This document shows positions 44,443 to 53,645 of a stretch of DNA of 64,000 nt, in pieces; the stretch's first letter is position 1; each line of letters starts with the position of its first letter. Source of the DNA: Arenibacterium halophilum (GTDB lineage Bacteria > Pseudomonadota > Alphaproteobacteria > Rhodobacterales > Rhodobacteraceae). The notes beneath the pieces were generated by a model. It saw only the letters and a program-made list of their open reading frames with translations, had not been told where the DNA came from and made no database searches. Where the stretch lies: contig NZ_VCPC01000001.1 in assembly GCF_005938225.1 (NCBI RefSeq), forward strand, positions 806,001-870,000, read 5' to 3'. Both the position numbers and the translations under genes were made by a program.

Positions 44443-46866
44443 ATGGCAGACCTTCCCGACATCCTTACCAACTGGTTCGCCACGCGTGGCTGGGCACCGC
44501 ATCCGCACCAGCTTGAGATGTTCGCGCGCGCCGATGACCCTGCGACGCTGCTCATCGCCCCCACCGGCGGTGGCAAGACGATGGCGGGTTTCCTGCCCAC
44601 GCTGGCCGATCTCGCCACGCGCGACCACGCCGGGCTGCACACGCTTTACATCAGTCCCCTCAAGGCGCTGGCCGCCGACATCGGGCGCAACCTGCGCCGC
44701 CCGGTCGAGGATATGGGCCTGCCGATCCGGATCGAAGACCGCACCGGCGACACCTCGGCCACCCAGCGCCGCCGCCAGCGCGCCGATCCGCCCCATATCC
44801 TGCTGACGACGCCCGAAAGCCTTGCGCTGCTGGTGTCCTACGAAGATGCCCCGCGCATCTTTGCCGGGCTCAAACGCGTGGTGATCGACGAAATCCACGC
44901 CCTGGCGGAAAGCAAGCGCGGCGATCAGCTGTTCCTGGCCCTGTCGCGCCTGCAATCGCTTTGCCCCGGTCTGGCGCGGGTCGGGTTATCGGCCACGGTC
45001 GACGACCCCGCCGCCATCGCGCGGCTGCTGGCGCGCCATCCCGATCCCTGCACCATCGTCCACGCCGATCCGGGGCCCGCGCCCGATGTCGCCATGCTGA
45101 ACACCGATGCGCTGCCGCCCTGGGCCGGCGGCGGCGCCGCCCATGCCATTCCCGCCGTGCTCGACCAGATCCGCCAGCACAAGACCACGCTGATCTTCCA
45201 CAATACCCGCGCGCAGGCCGAGATTTTCTTTCACAACCTCTGGCTGGCAAATGACGACGGCCTGCCCATCGGCATTCACCACGGCAGCCTTGACCGCACC
45301 CAGCGCCAGCGGGTCGAGGCGGCGATGGTGCGCGGAGAGCTGCGCGCCATCGTCTGCACCGGCAGCCTCGATCTGGGAATCGACTGGGGCGATGTGGATC
45401 TGGTGATCCAGATCGGCGCGCCCAAAAACGTGAAACGACTGGTGCAGCGCATCGGCCGCGCCAATCACCGCTACAATGCACCCTCCAAGGCGCTGCTGGT
45501 GCCCGCCAACCGGTTCGAGGTGGTCGAATGCATCGCCGCGCTTCAGGCCGTGGCGGCGGGCGATCTGGATGGCGAACCGCGCGGCCCCGGCCCCCGCGAC
45601 GTGCTGTGCCAGCATATCCTGATCCGCGCCTGCGCCGGGCCGTTCGACGCCGACGATCTGTTCGCCGAGGTCGCCAGCACCGGCGCCTATGCCACGCTGA
45701 GCCGCGCGCAATTCGACGACTGCCTCGAATTCTGCGCCACCGGCGGCTATGCGCTGGCCGCCTATGACCGCTGGCAGCGGCTGGTGCAGCGCCCCGACGG
45801 GCTGTGGCAGCTGCGCGACCCGCGCACCGCCCAGCGCATCCGCATGAACATTGGCACCATTCAGGACACCGACACGCTGAAGGTGCGCCTGCGCCGCAAC
45901 CGGGGCGGCAAGCCACTGGGCGAGATCGAGGAAGGCTTTGCCGCCACGCTCACCCCCGGCGACACCTTTCTGATCGGCGGGCAGATCGTGCGCTACGAGG
46001 GCCTGCGCGAGATGACGGTCGAGGTCACGCGCCGTGCCGACAAGAAGCCCCGCATCGCCACCTTCATGGGCACGAAATTCGCCACCTCGACCCAACTGTC
46101 GGAACGGATGCTGGATATGTTCGCCCGCGACGACTGGCCCGAGATGCCGCGCCACACCGCCGACTGGCTGCATCTGCAACGGCAGGTGTCGCACCTCCCC
46201 CGGCGCGGGCGGCTTCTGGTCGAAAGCTTTCCGCACGACGGCCGCGCCCACACCTGCGTCTATGGTTTCGCGGGCCGCAACGCGATGCAGACGCTGGGCC
46301 TGCTGCTGACCAAGCGGATGGAAGACACCGGCCTGCACCCGCTGGGCTTTGTCGCAACCGATTATGCCACGCTGATCTGGGGGCTTGATCCGGTGACGGA
46401 CCCTGCGCCGCTGTTCGATCTGGCCGCTCTGCGCGACGGTCTCGACAGCTGGCTGGCCGGCAACGCGGTGATGAAACGTACCTTTCGCGCCTCGGCCACC
46501 ATCGCCGGGCTGATCGAGCGCAATATGCCAGGGCAGCGCAAATCCGGGCGGCAGGCCACGTTCTCGTCGGACATCCTGTATGACACCTTGCTGAAATACG
46601 ACCCCGACCACCTGCTGATGCAGATCACGCGCGAGGAATCGCGGCGCGGCCTTGTCGATTTCGCCCGGATCGAAGACATGTGCGCCCGCGTGCAGGGCCG
46701 CATCGATCACCTGAGGCTGGACCGCGTGACGCCGCTGGCCGCGCCGCTCCTGCTCGAGGTGGGCAAGGTGCCCGTCTCCGGCGCGGCCGAAGAACGGTTG
46801 CTGGCCGAAGAAACCGCGCGGCTGTTCGCTGAAAGCGGGCTCGACAGCCTCGCCCCCGCCACCTGA
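44443..46866 (+). CDS. Lhr-like DEXH-box DNA helicase (ligase-associated DNA damage response)
   Basis: An 807-residue superfamily 2 helicase. Motif I A-P-T-G-G-G-K-T near residue 37, motif II D-E-I-H-A-L-A-E-S-K-R-G-D-Q near residue 147, and motif VI Q-R-I-G-R-A-N-H-R near residue 340, followed by an Lhr-type WH and C-terminal region. Bacterial Lhr-like proteins next to pdeM and an ATP-dependent ligase act in DNA repair. The gene directly downstream is pdeM, supporting this subfamily. ATG at 44443 is preferred to the TTG at 44419. Confidence 0.9.
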   Translation: MADLPDILTNWFATRGWAPHPHQLEMFARADDPATLLIAPTGGGKTMAGFLPTLADLATRDHAGLHTLYISPLKALAADIGRNLRRPVEDMGLPIRIEDRTGDTSATQRRRQRADPPHILLTTPESLALLVSYEDAPRIFAGLKRVVIDEIHALAESKRGDQLFLALSRLQSLCPGLARVGLSATVDDPAAIARLLARHPDPCTIVHADPGPAPDVAMLNTDALPPWAGGGAAHAIPAVLDQIRQHKTTLIFHNTRAQAEIFFHNLWLANDDGLPIGIHHGSLDRTQRQRVEAAMVRGELRAIVCTGSLDLGIDWGDVDLVIQIGAPKNVKRLVQRIGRANHRYNAPSKALLVPANRFEVVECIAALQAVAAGDLDGEPRGPGPRDVLCQHILIRACAGPFDADDLFAEVASTGAYATLSRAQFDDCLEFCATGGYALAAYDRWQRLVQRPDGLWQLRDPRTAQRIRMNIGTIQDTDTLKVRLRRNRGGKPLGEIEEGFAATLTPGDTFLIGGQIVRYEGLREMTVEVTRRADKKPRIATFMGTKFATSTQLSERMLDMFARDDWPEMPRHTADWLHLQRQVSHLPRRGRLLVESFPHDGRAHTCVYGFAGRNAMQTLGLLLTKRMEDTGLHPLGFVATDYATLIWGLDPVTDPAPLFDLAALRDGLDSWLAGNAVMKRTFRASATIAGLIERNMPGQRKSGRQATFSSDILYDTLLKYDPDHLLMQITREESRRGLVDFARIEDMCARVQGRIDHLRLDRVTPLAAPLLLEVGKVPVSGAAEERLLAEETARLFAESGLDSLAPAT

Positions 46867-46917
46867 CCCCGGCATCTTTCGCTTGCAAATCCCGCGCGCC
46901 CGCGCGATTCAGACCCA

Positions 46918-47592
46918 ATGGAACAAGTCATGAACGCCCTGCCCCTGTCGCTGGCCGGTGCCAGCCTTCTGGCGCTTGGCTCGGGCGCGCTGTGGTGGCG
47001 CGACCAGTCGCTGCTCTGCGTGTCCGATCTGCACTTTGGCAAGGCCGAGCGCATTGCCCGCCGCGGCGGTGCCACCCTGCCCCCCTATGATACGCGCGAC
47101 ACGCTGAACCGGCTGTCGGCCGACCTGCTGCGCACCAACGCCCGCACCGTGATCTGCCTGGGCGACAGTTTCGACGATCTGGATGCCGCGCGCGGCCTGC
47201 CGGAAGAGGAACGGCTGTGGATCACGCGGCTTCAGGCCGGGCGGCGTTGGGTCTGGGTCGAAGGCAACCACGATCCCGGCCCGATCGAACTGGGCGGGAT
47301 GCACATGGCCGAACTGCTGCACGCCCCGCTGACCTTTCGTCATATCGCACGCGACGGCGCCAGCGGAGAGATCTCGGGCCATTACCACCCCAAGGCAAGT
47401 GTGCGGCTGGGTGCGCGCAGCATCTCGCGCCCGGCATTTCTGGTGGATCGCAACCGTATCGTGATGCCCGCCTACGGCACTTTCACCGGCGGTCTGCGCT
47501 GCGATGCCGCGCCGTTGACCACGCTGATGCACCGCGATGCCCGCGCCATCCTGACCGGCACGACGCCGCATCAGGTGCCGATGCCCCGTTAA
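46918..47592 (+). CDS. pdeM: Ligase-associated DNA damage response endonuclease PdeM
   Basis: A 224-residue metallophosphoesterase with all family metal motifs: S-D-L-H-F-G-K near residue 38, G-D-S-F-D-D near residue 81, G-N-H-D near residue 117 and G-H-Y-H-P-K near residue 155. PdeM proteins are encoded beside Lhr-like helicases and DNA ligases in Gram-negative bacteria. It starts 51 bp after the helicase stop. ATG at 46930 is an alternative start. The ligase and exonuclease partners are not within this window. Confidence 0.9.
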   Translation: MEQVMNALPLSLAGASLLALGSGALWWRDQSLLCVSDLHFGKAERIARRGGATLPPYDTRDTLNRLSADLLRTNARTVICLGDSFDDLDAARGLPEEERLWITRLQAGRRWVWVEGNHDPGPIELGGMHMAELLHAPLTFRHIARDGASGEISGHYHPKASVRLGARSISRPAFLVDRNRIVMPAYGTFTGGLRCDAAPLTTLMHRDARAILTGTTPHQVPMPR

Positions 47593-47610
47593 CCCCCGAA
47601 GGACCGAAAG

Positions 47611-48027
47611 ATGAGCGTTGACACCCGCATCCGCGACAGCTTTGCCGCGCAGACCATGATGGACACCATCGGCGCCCAGATCGAAGAGATCACTCCGGGG
47701 CTGGTGCGTATTGCCGCGCCGATCCTGCCCGGGGTGCGGCAGCAACAAGGCTTCGGCCATGCCGGGCTGAGTTTCACGCTGGCCGACACGGCGGCAGGCT
47801 ACGCCGCCCTGACCCGCGCGCCAGAGGGGGCCGACGTGCTGACATCGGAGCTGAAAATCAACCTGCTGGCCCCGGCGCGCGGAGATAGGCTGATCGCGAC
47901 GGGCCGCGTGGTGAAACCGGGCCGGCGACTGGTGATCGTCACCGCCGAGGTGCACGCCTACGACGGTGACACGGAAACACTGATCGCAATCGCCCAAGGC
48001 ACCATCGTGCCCGTGATACCCGCCTAG
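47611..48027 (+). CDS. PaaI-type hotdog thioesterase
   Basis: A 138-residue hotdog-fold acyl-CoA thioesterase. The catalytic-helix region [18 protein letters not shown] near residue 47 matches the PaaI/YbgC-like H-G-G/A type, followed by typical strands ([12 protein letters not shown]). It hydrolyses aryl- or acyl-CoA esters. It starts 18 bases after pdeM and converges with folD, overlapping it by four bases. Confidence 0.85.
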   Translation: MSVDTRIRDSFAAQTMMDTIGAQIEEITPGLVRIAAPILPGVRQQQGFGHAGLSFTLADTAAGYAALTRAPEGADVLTSELKINLLAPARGDRLIATGRVVKPGRRLVIVTAEVHAYDGDTETLIAIAQGTIVPVIPA

Positions 48028-48917
48028 GCGGTCAAGCCCTCGGGCTCCTCCAGCCCGTTGGCGCGGCAGCATGCGGTGACGGTATTGGCCAGCAGGCAGG
48101 CGATGGTCATCGGCCCCACGCCACCGGGCACCGGGGTGATCGCGCCCGCCACTTCGGCGCAGCTGTCGAATTCAACATCGCCTACCAACCGCGTGCCGCC
48201 TTCGGGCTTGTCGATGCGGTTGATGCCCACGTCGATTACCGTCGCGCCCGGCTTGATCCAGTCGCCCGGCACCATCTGGGCGCGCCCCACGGCGGCAATC
48301 ACGATATCGGCGCGGCGCACGACCTCCGGCAAATCCTTGGTCCGCGAATGCGCGATGGTCACGGTACAGCTGTCGCCCAGCAGAAGCTGCGCCATCGGCT
48401 TGCCCACGATATTGCTGCGCCCGATCACCACGGCGTTCAGCCCCGAAAGGCTGCCGAGTTGATCGCGCAGCATCATCAGGCAGCCCAGCGGCGTGCAGGG
48501 AACCATGCTTTTCTGCCCCGTGCCAAGAAGCCCGACGTTCGAGATGTGAAAGCCGTCGACATCCTTGGCCGGGTCGATCGCGTTGATCACAAGATCCGAA
48601 TCCAGATGATCCGGCAACGGCAACTGCACCAGAATCCCGTGAATGCTCTCATCACTGTTCAGCTTGTCGATCAACGCCAGCAGATCAGCCTCGGAGGTGT
48701 CGGCCTCCAGCCGATGCTCGACCGATTTCATGCCGGCCTCATGGGTCTGGCGGCCCTTGTTCTTTACATAGACCTGGCTTGCCGGATCTTCACCCACCAG
48801 CACCACCGCCAGCCCGGGAACAATATCATGATCAGCCTTCAGCCGCGCCACATGCTCTGCCACCTTCGCGCGGATTCCCGCCGCGAATGCCTTGCCGTCG
48901 ATGATCGTCGCAGTCAT
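48024..48917 (-). CDS. folD: Methylenetetrahydrofolate dehydrogenase/cyclohydrolase FolD
   Basis: A 297-residue bifunctional enzyme interconverting 5,10-methylene-THF, methenyl-THF and 10-formyl-THF with NADP. The catalytic Y-V-K-N-K-x-R (residues about 51-57), Q-L-P-L-P (near residue 98), G-R-S-N-I-V-G-K-P (near residue 164) and [10 protein letters not shown] (near residue 262) motifs are all visible. It lies downstream of fhs on the same strand, so the two enzymes of the formate-to-methylene-THF route are adjacent. Confidence 0.96.
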   Translation of the reverse strand: MTATIIDGKAFAAGIRAKVAEHVARLKADHDIVPGLAVVLVGEDPASQVYVKNKGRQTHEAGMKSVEHRLEADTSEADLLALIDKLNSDESIHGILVQLPLPDHLDSDLVINAIDPAKDVDGFHISNVGLLGTGQKSMVPCTPLGCLMMLRDQLGSLSGLNAVVIGRSNIVGKPMAQLLLGDSCTVTIAHSRTKDLPEVVRRADIVIAAVGRAQMVPGDWIKPGATVIDVGINRIDKPEGGTRLVGDVEFDSCAEVAGAITPVPGGVGPMTIACLLANTVTACCRANGLEEPEGLTA

Positions 48918-48927
48918 TCCGCGCCCC

Positions 48928-48968
48928 TTCTTTTCGGTCCAAATACTCCTGCCGGAGGCACCTCCGGC
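48928..48968 (-). repeat. Dispersed intergenic repeat (third, partial) and hairpin between fhs and folD
   Basis: TTCTTTTCGGTCCAAATACT at 48929-48948 resembles the right half of the repeat at 10139-10173. A perfect 8-bp hairpin GCCGGAGG/CCTCCGGC with a CA loop occupies 48951-48968. It lies in the 111-bp gap between fhs and folD and could partially terminate the fhs message. Confidence 0.5.
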
Positions 48969-49028
48969 AACGTCTGTCTACGGCGGGTGCGGCAGGCACG
49001 CCCACGGCGCGCCCAGCCACTTGGCCGC

Positions 49029-50705
49029 TTAAAACAACCCTTCGATCTGACCTGCCTCGTTCAGGTGGATCGCCTCGGCGCTCGGCACGCGCGGCAGGCC
49101 CGGCATGGTCATGATCTCGCCGCAGATCACCACGACAAAGCCGGCACCGGCGCTCAGCCGCACCTCGCGCACCGGGACCGAATGGCCGGTGGGCGCGCCT
49201 CGCAGGTTCGGATCGGTCGAGAAGGAATACTGTGTTTTCGCCATGCAGATCGGCAGGTTGCCATAGCCCTGCTCTTCCCAGGCGCGCAGCTGGTCGCGCA
49301 CCTTCTTGTCGGCCAGCACCTCGTCGGCATGGTAAATGCGCTTTGCGATGGTCTCGATCTTCTCAAACAGCGGCATCTCGTCGGGATACAGCGGCGCGAA
49401 ATTCGCCATGTCGGCATCGGCAATCTCGGCCACGCGGCGGGCCAGCGCCTCGGTGCCCTCGGAGCCCTTGGCCCAGTGCTGGCACAGGATCGCCTCTGAT
49501 CCCTGCTCGGCCACATAGGCGCGCACGGCCTCGACCTCGGCTTCGGTGTCGGTGACGAAATGGTTGATCGCCACGACCACCGGCACGCCAAAGCCCTTCA
49601 CGTTGGCGACATGGCGGCCAAGGTTGGCACAGCCCTTCTTCACCGCCTCGACGTTTTCGGCACCCAGATCGGCCTTGGCGACGCCGCCGTTCATCTTCAT
49701 CGCGCGCACCGTGGCCACCACCACCACGCAGGACGGTGCCAGCCCGGCCTTGCGGCACTTGATGTTCATGAACTTCTCGGCGCCCAGATCGGCGCCGAAC
49801 CCGGCTTCGGTCACCACGTAATCGGCCAGTTTCAGCGCCGTCGTCGTCGCCGTGACCGAGTTGCAGCCATGCGCGATATTCGCAAACGGGCCGCCATGCA
49901 CGAAGGCGGGGTTGTTTTCCAGCGTCTGCACAAGGTTCGGCTGCATCGCGTCCTTCAGCAGCACGGTCATCGCGCCATCGGCCTTGATATCGCGGCAGAA
50001 CACCGGCGTCTTGTCGTGGCGATAGGCCACGATCATGTCGCCCAGGCGGCGCTGAAGGTCACTCAGATCGCGCGCCAGGCACAGGATCGCCATGACCTCG
50101 GAGGCCACGGTGATGTCGAACCCGCCTTCGCGCGGGAAGCCGTTGGCGACCCCGCCCAGCGACACGTTGATCTGGCGCAGCGCACGGTCGTTCATGTCGA
50201 CAACGCGCCGCCAGACGACGCGGCGGATGTCGATGTCCTGTTCGTTGCCCCAGTAGATATGGTTGTCGATCATCGCCGCCAACAGCGAATGCGCGCTGGT
50301 GATGGCATGGAAGTCACCCGTAAAATGCAGGTTCATGTCTTCCATCGGCACGACCTGCGCATAGCCGCCCCCCGCGGCTCCGCCCTTCATGCCGAAGTTC
50401 GGCCCCAACGAGGCCTCGCGAATGCAGATCGCGGCCTTTTTGCCGATCCGGTTCAGCCCGTCGCCAAGGCCCACGGTGGTGGTGGTCTTGCCCTCGCCCG
50501 CCGGGGTCGGGTTGATCGCGGTCACCAGGATCAGCTTGCCGTTGGGGCGGTCCTGCACCGAATTGATGAACTCCTGGCTGACTTTCGCCTTGTCATGACC
50601 ATAGGGCAGCAAATGCTCGGTCGGGATGTCCAGCTTGGCGCCGATCTCCTGAATGGGCTTTTTCTGTGCCTCGCGGGCAATTTCGATGTCGGATTTATAG
50701 GTCAT
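49029..50705 (-). CDS. fhs: Formate--tetrahydrofolate ligase
   Basis: A 558-residue enzyme making 10-formyl-THF from formate, THF and ATP. The P-loop [16 protein letters not shown] near residue 65 and [13 protein letters not shown] near residue 102 are diagnostic. The start at 50705 (M-T-Y-K-S-D) matches normal family length; upstream in-frame sequence contains the structured leader. With folD downstream it feeds or drains one-carbon units, fitting formate and C1 oxidation in roseobacters. Confidence 0.97.
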   Translation of the reverse strand: MTYKSDIEIAREAQKKPIQEIGAKLDIPTEHLLPYGHDKAKVSQEFINSVQDRPNGKLILVTAINPTPAGEGKTTTTVGLGDGLNRIGKKAAICIREASLGPNFGMKGGAAGGGYAQVVPMEDMNLHFTGDFHAITSAHSLLAAMIDNHIYWGNEQDIDIRRVVWRRVVDMNDRALRQINVSLGGVANGFPREGGFDITVASEVMAILCLARDLSDLQRRLGDMIVAYRHDKTPVFCRDIKADGAMTVLLKDAMQPNLVQTLENNPAFVHGGPFANIAHGCNSVTATTTALKLADYVVTEAGFGADLGAEKFMNIKCRKAGLAPSCVVVVATVRAMKMNGGVAKADLGAENVEAVKKGCANLGRHVANVKGFGVPVVVAINHFVTDTEAEVEAVRAYVAEQGSEAILCQHWAKGSEGTEALARRVAEIADADMANFAPLYPDEMPLFEKIETIAKRIYHADEVLADKKVRDQLRAWEEQGYGNLPICMAKTQYSFSTDPNLRGAPTGHSVPVREVRLSAGAGFVVVICGEIMTMPGLPRVPSAEAIHLNEAGQIEGLF

Positions 50706-50729
50706 GCGGCCGATCCCGGTGTTCGTGTT

Positions 50730-50768
50730 CCTGTTTCCTCGGCGCACTTGCGCCGACCCTGCGACAGG
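50730..50768 (-). promoter_or_regulatory. Structured 5' leader of fhs (candidate riboswitch)
   Basis: On the minus strand CCTGT (50768-50764) pairs with ACAGG (50734-50730), enclosing an internal loop CGCAGGGT/AGGAA and a perfect 7-bp inner stem CGGCGCA/TGCGCCG (50740-50755). The element lies 25-63 bases before the fhs start. Compact size, two stems and purine-rich internal loop resemble small riboswitches; a folate-class RNA would fit the gene, but I cannot confirm a match from memory. Confidence 0.4.
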
Positions 50769-50865
50769 CATAGCGCCCAAGCAATAAGCACAATCCAAGG
50801 ATTCCGACATTTCTGACGCGCGAAACGTCGCAGGGCGAAACCGCCGCCGCAAATCGGAAACGTGG

Positions 50866-51450
50866 TTACGCGCCTGGCAGCCAGCCGCGCTGATCGGGGA
50901 TAAACAGCGTCAGCGTATCGCCCAGCGCAAGCTCTCCGGGGCGTTCGACCCATGCGGTCACGCCGCGCCGCCCCTTGGCCGCCGATTTGAACGCGGTGCC
51001 ATGACCCGGTGCCTCGGACTCGATCTCGCGGGCGGGCAGAACGCAGGGGCGGTTTTCCATGTCCACCGTCAGAGTCAGCCCCGACGGCCCCTGCAACCGC
51101 GAGGACGGCGGGATATGGGTGAAATCGGGAATGCCCTCGACCACGATCGACGCGCCTAGAAGGCGCGGATCCAGCGCCTCCAACTGCATCTTCTGCGCCG
51201 TCACCGCCATTTCCTCGGCGGACAGAATCGTCAATTGCCGCACGTTGCGGATGGTCGTGCCGCGCGGGTAAAGGTTTGTCACCCGCGAGCACGACGCGCG
51301 CTCCGTGCCTTCGTGCCGCGCGCCCGCGTCACCGGCAAACCCAAGCGTCAGCCGCTCGACCGCCTGCGCGCGCAGCGACTCCTGCCCGCCCGGCACATGG
51401 CCCAGCCATGTCACCCGCGCCTCATACGTCGATTTGATCAAGACTGGCAT
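50866..51450 (-). CDS. MOSC domain protein
   Basis: A 194-residue protein with the MOSC (molybdenum cofactor sulfurase C-terminal) fold: early G-x-x-G-D-A-G/R-H-E-G-like segment, [13 protein letters not shown], and the conserved cysteine in D-M-E-N-R-P-C-V-L near residue 131. MOSC proteins handle sulfur or molybdopterin ligands or reduce N-hydroxylated substrates; the substrate is not evident. It sits between fhs (divergent leader) and tam on the same strand, 12 bases from tam. Confidence 0.8.
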   Translation of the reverse strand: MPVLIKSTYEARVTWLGHVPGGQESLRAQAVERLTLGFAGDAGARHEGTERASCSRVTNLYPRGTTIRNVRQLTILSAEEMAVTAQKMQLEALDPRLLGASIVVEGIPDFTHIPPSSRLQGPSGLTLTVDMENRPCVLPAREIESEAPGHGTAFKSAAKGRRGVTAWVERPGELALGDTLTLFIPDQRGWLPGA

Positions 51451-51462
51451 CGGTGGCTCCTT

Positions 51463-52239
51463 TCAGGACGGGATCAGCGTGAAGAACAGCCGCCGGAACG
51501 GGAACAGCGCGCTGCCGTCCGCCAGCAGGGGATAGGCCCGCGCCATGGCAGCGTCGTAATGGGCGAACAACTCGGTCTGTTCGTTCGGGGTCAACTCGGC
51601 CAGGATCGGGCGCGCAAAGGTAGAGCTGGTGAACTGGCGCACCGGGTGGCCGTCGCCCCAGGGTGCAAGCTGCTGGAAATATTCGGTCTCCCACAGCGCG
51701 AAATCGCCCAGGGGCGACAGGATGCGATGATATTCCGCAGGCTCCATACAGCCGGGCGACAGCCCCGGATCGATACGGCCCGGCCACAGCTGTTCGGCCA
51801 GATCGTACCACAGCCGGTGCGAGGGCGCGCGGTTCTGATGCGGCATCTGCACCGCAAGCGCTCCACCGACGGCCAGCGCCCCGGCCAATGCGGGCAACAG
51901 CGTTTCGTGATCGGGTAGCCAGTGCAGCGCAGCATTGGAAAAGATCACCGCAGGAGCCGCCTCGGGCACCCACCCGGCAATGTCGGCCAATTCGAGCGCG
52001 GCATAGGCGCCAGTCTGCGCCGCCTGATCCAGCATGGCGCCCGAATTGTCGACACCCCGCAGCCGCGCGGCGCCGAACCGCGCAGCCAATGCCGGGCCGA
52101 CACCGCCATTGCCACAGCCAAGGTCGATCACATCGCCCTCGGGCACATCGCCCAGCCGCGCTAGCAGGTCCAGCGCCGGTTGCAGACGCTGATCGGCAAA
52201 GCGGGCGTAATGGGCGGGGTTCCAGTCTGGCTGTGCCAT
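51463..52239 (-). CDS. tam: Trans-aconitate 2-methyltransferase-like SAM methyltransferase
   Basis: A 258-residue class I SAM-dependent methyltransferase. Start M-A-Q-P-D-W-N-P-A-H-Y at 52239 is typical of Tam. SAM-binding motif I is V-I-D-L-G-C-G-N-G-G near residue 37, and S-N-A-A-L-H-W-L-P-D-H near residue 97 is a Tam hallmark. It methylates trans-aconitate, which otherwise inhibits aconitase. The frame continues 74 codons upstream without support. Confidence 0.88.
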   Translation of the reverse strand: MAQPDWNPAHYARFADQRLQPALDLLARLGDVPEGDVIDLGCGNGGVGPALAARFGAARLRGVDNSGAMLDQAAQTGAYAALELADIAGWVPEAAPAVIFSNAALHWLPDHETLLPALAGALAVGGALAVQMPHQNRAPSHRLWYDLAEQLWPGRIDPGLSPGCMEPAEYHRILSPLGDFALWETEYFQQLAPWGDGHPVRQFTSSTFARPILAELTPNEQTELFAHYDAAMARAYPLLADGSALFPFRRLFFTLIPS

Positions 52240-52387
52240 CACATCCTCCGTTGCTGCGCATGTCACTACGCCCTGACGGACGCCCGCGCAATAATCGCGA
52301 CGCAGACGCGCACATATCCTGCGCGCGCAGATGCCTTCCGCGGGCGCAACAGGCAATCCATATTGGCCGCAGCAAAGGAGTAGCCTC

Positions 52388-52873
52388 ATGTCCAAGATCG
52401 CCCCACCCGCCACCCGTATCGGCCACATCCACCTTAAGGTGTCGGACCTTGACCGCGCCATCTGGTTCTATGGCGACGTGCTTGGGTTCGAGCTGACCCA
52501 GCGGTTCGGCGCACAGGCCGCGTTCCTGTCGGCGGGTGGCTATCATCACCACATCGGACTGAACACATGGGAAAGTGCCGGGGGCAATCCGCCGCCGCCG
52601 AATGCGACGGGCCTGTATCATTCCGCCTTCCTCTACCCCGACCGCGCCGCTTTGGCCGATGTTCTGAAACGCGTCGTCACTGCTGGCGTCCCCTTGGACG
52701 GCGCGGCAGATCACGGCGTGAGCGAGGCGCTGTACCTACGCGACCCCGATGAAAACGGCGTCGAACTGTATCACGACAGGCCGCAGTCCGAATGGCCGCG
52801 CGACGCCGCCGGACAGCTTTCGATGTACAACCGCCCGCTTGACGTGCGCGCCCTGCTGGCCGAAGCGTCCTGA
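52388..52873 (+). CDS. VOC family (glyoxalase/dioxygenase-fold) protein, CatE-like
   Basis: A 161-residue single-copy vicinal-oxygen-chelate protein. It contains I-G-H-I-H-L-K-V-S-D-L near residue 12, G-Y-H-H-H-I-G-L-N-T-W-E-S near residue 52, Y-H-S-A-F-L-Y-P near residue 75 and D-P-D-E-N-G-V-E-L-Y near residue 121, giving the usual two-His plus Glu metal set. Similar to the catechol-2,3-dioxygenase-like CatE/YfiE family, whose physiological substrates are mostly unknown. RBS AAGGAG. Divergent from tam. Confidence 0.85.
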   Translation: MSKIAPPATRIGHIHLKVSDLDRAIWFYGDVLGFELTQRFGAQAAFLSAGGYHHHIGLNTWESAGGNPPPPNATGLYHSAFLYPDRAALADVLKRVVTAGVPLDGAADHGVSEALYLRDPDENGVELYHDRPQSEWPRDAAGQLSMYNRPLDVRALLAEAS

Positions 52874-53039
52874 GCTTTCGGGCCTAAGCGATGGAATTTC
52901 AAGCGAAAATTCAACTGCGGCAGAAAAATGGAATTTTGTTAACTTTTTTCGGACCCATTTCAAATCCACCGCGTTGGGAAGGTGTGCGCAATCAGGTTCG
53001 CTGATTTGCGGCGTTAACGAGGGTAAATTGGAAAACGCT

Positions 53040-53582
53040 ATGAACAAGTTTACGACGGCCGTTCTGGCCACCGCAGTGGCGCTGGGAACGCCCCTGGCTG
53101 CTTCCGCAGCAACGATCAAGGGCCAGCTGGACATCAGCGGCAAAGCAAACATCGACTCTTCGGATTTCACACCGGGCGGCACGGTTGACCTGCGCCACAA
53201 CGGCATCGTGATCCTGGCAGATGGCGATTTTGCCGACGAAGGCATCGTCGAGTACTCGACGCTGGCCCACATGATGGACTTCCAGCTGAAAGACTTCCAG
53301 CAGGTCGTCTATACGGTGATGGGCTTCACCTTCACTGCGAACCAATTCAGCGACATCACCGTTGATGGCGATGACGTGTCGTTCAACGCGACCGGCATCA
53401 TCTCGCACGCGGACTATGACGACACCGTGGGTTACCTGAACTTCACCACGCAGTCGAACGTGGCAACCGCATCGTTCTCGGCAACGACGACGACTCCGGT
53501 TCCGCTGCCTGCCGGTGGTGTTCTGATCCTGACCGCCCTGGGTGGTCTGGCGATTGCTCGCAAGCGCAAGAAAGCCGCTTGA
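53040..53582 (+). CDS. VPLPA-CTERM sorting-signal surface protein
   Basis: A 180-residue secreted protein. Signal peptide residues 1-23 (ends A-S-A-A), a beta-rich, asparagine/aspartate-rich body, then V-P-L-P-A-G-G (about residues 154-160), one hydrophobic helix and a basic K-R-K-K tail: the VPLPA-CTERM form of PEP-CTERM used in Rhodobacterales with a dedicated exosortase. The serine/threonine-rich stretch A-T-T-T-T-P before the motif is typical. Probably anchored or released at the cell surface as part of an exopolysaccharide or biofilm system encoded elsewhere. Confidence 0.85.
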   Translation: MNKFTTAVLATAVALGTPLAASAATIKGQLDISGKANIDSSDFTPGGTVDLRHNGIVILADGDFADEGIVEYSTLAHMMDFQLKDFQQVVYTVMGFTFTANQFSDITVDGDDVSFNATGIISHADYDDTVGYLNFTTQSNVATASFSATTTTPVPLPAGGVLILTALGGLAIARKRKKAA

Positions 53583-53595
53583 TCACATGAGTTTC

Positions 53596-53621
53596 GTGGC
53601 GGGCCGGCTTCGGCCTGCCAC
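53596..53621 (+). terminator. Hairpin terminator after the VPLPA-CTERM gene
   Basis: An 11-bp stem (GTGGCGGGCCG at 53596-53606 and CGGCCTGCCAC at 53611-53621, with one G-U pair) and a four-base loop, 14 bases after the stop. It also lies just beyond the 3' end of the convergent metallo-hydrolase gene. Confidence 0.55.
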
Positions 53622-53645
53622 ATCCTGCCTGCCCCGTCGGGTTTA

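Noticed and set aside
44986-46875. 629-residue minus-strand frame opposite the Lhr-like helicase
   Set aside because: No motifs, and the helicase frame carries all SF2 motifs.
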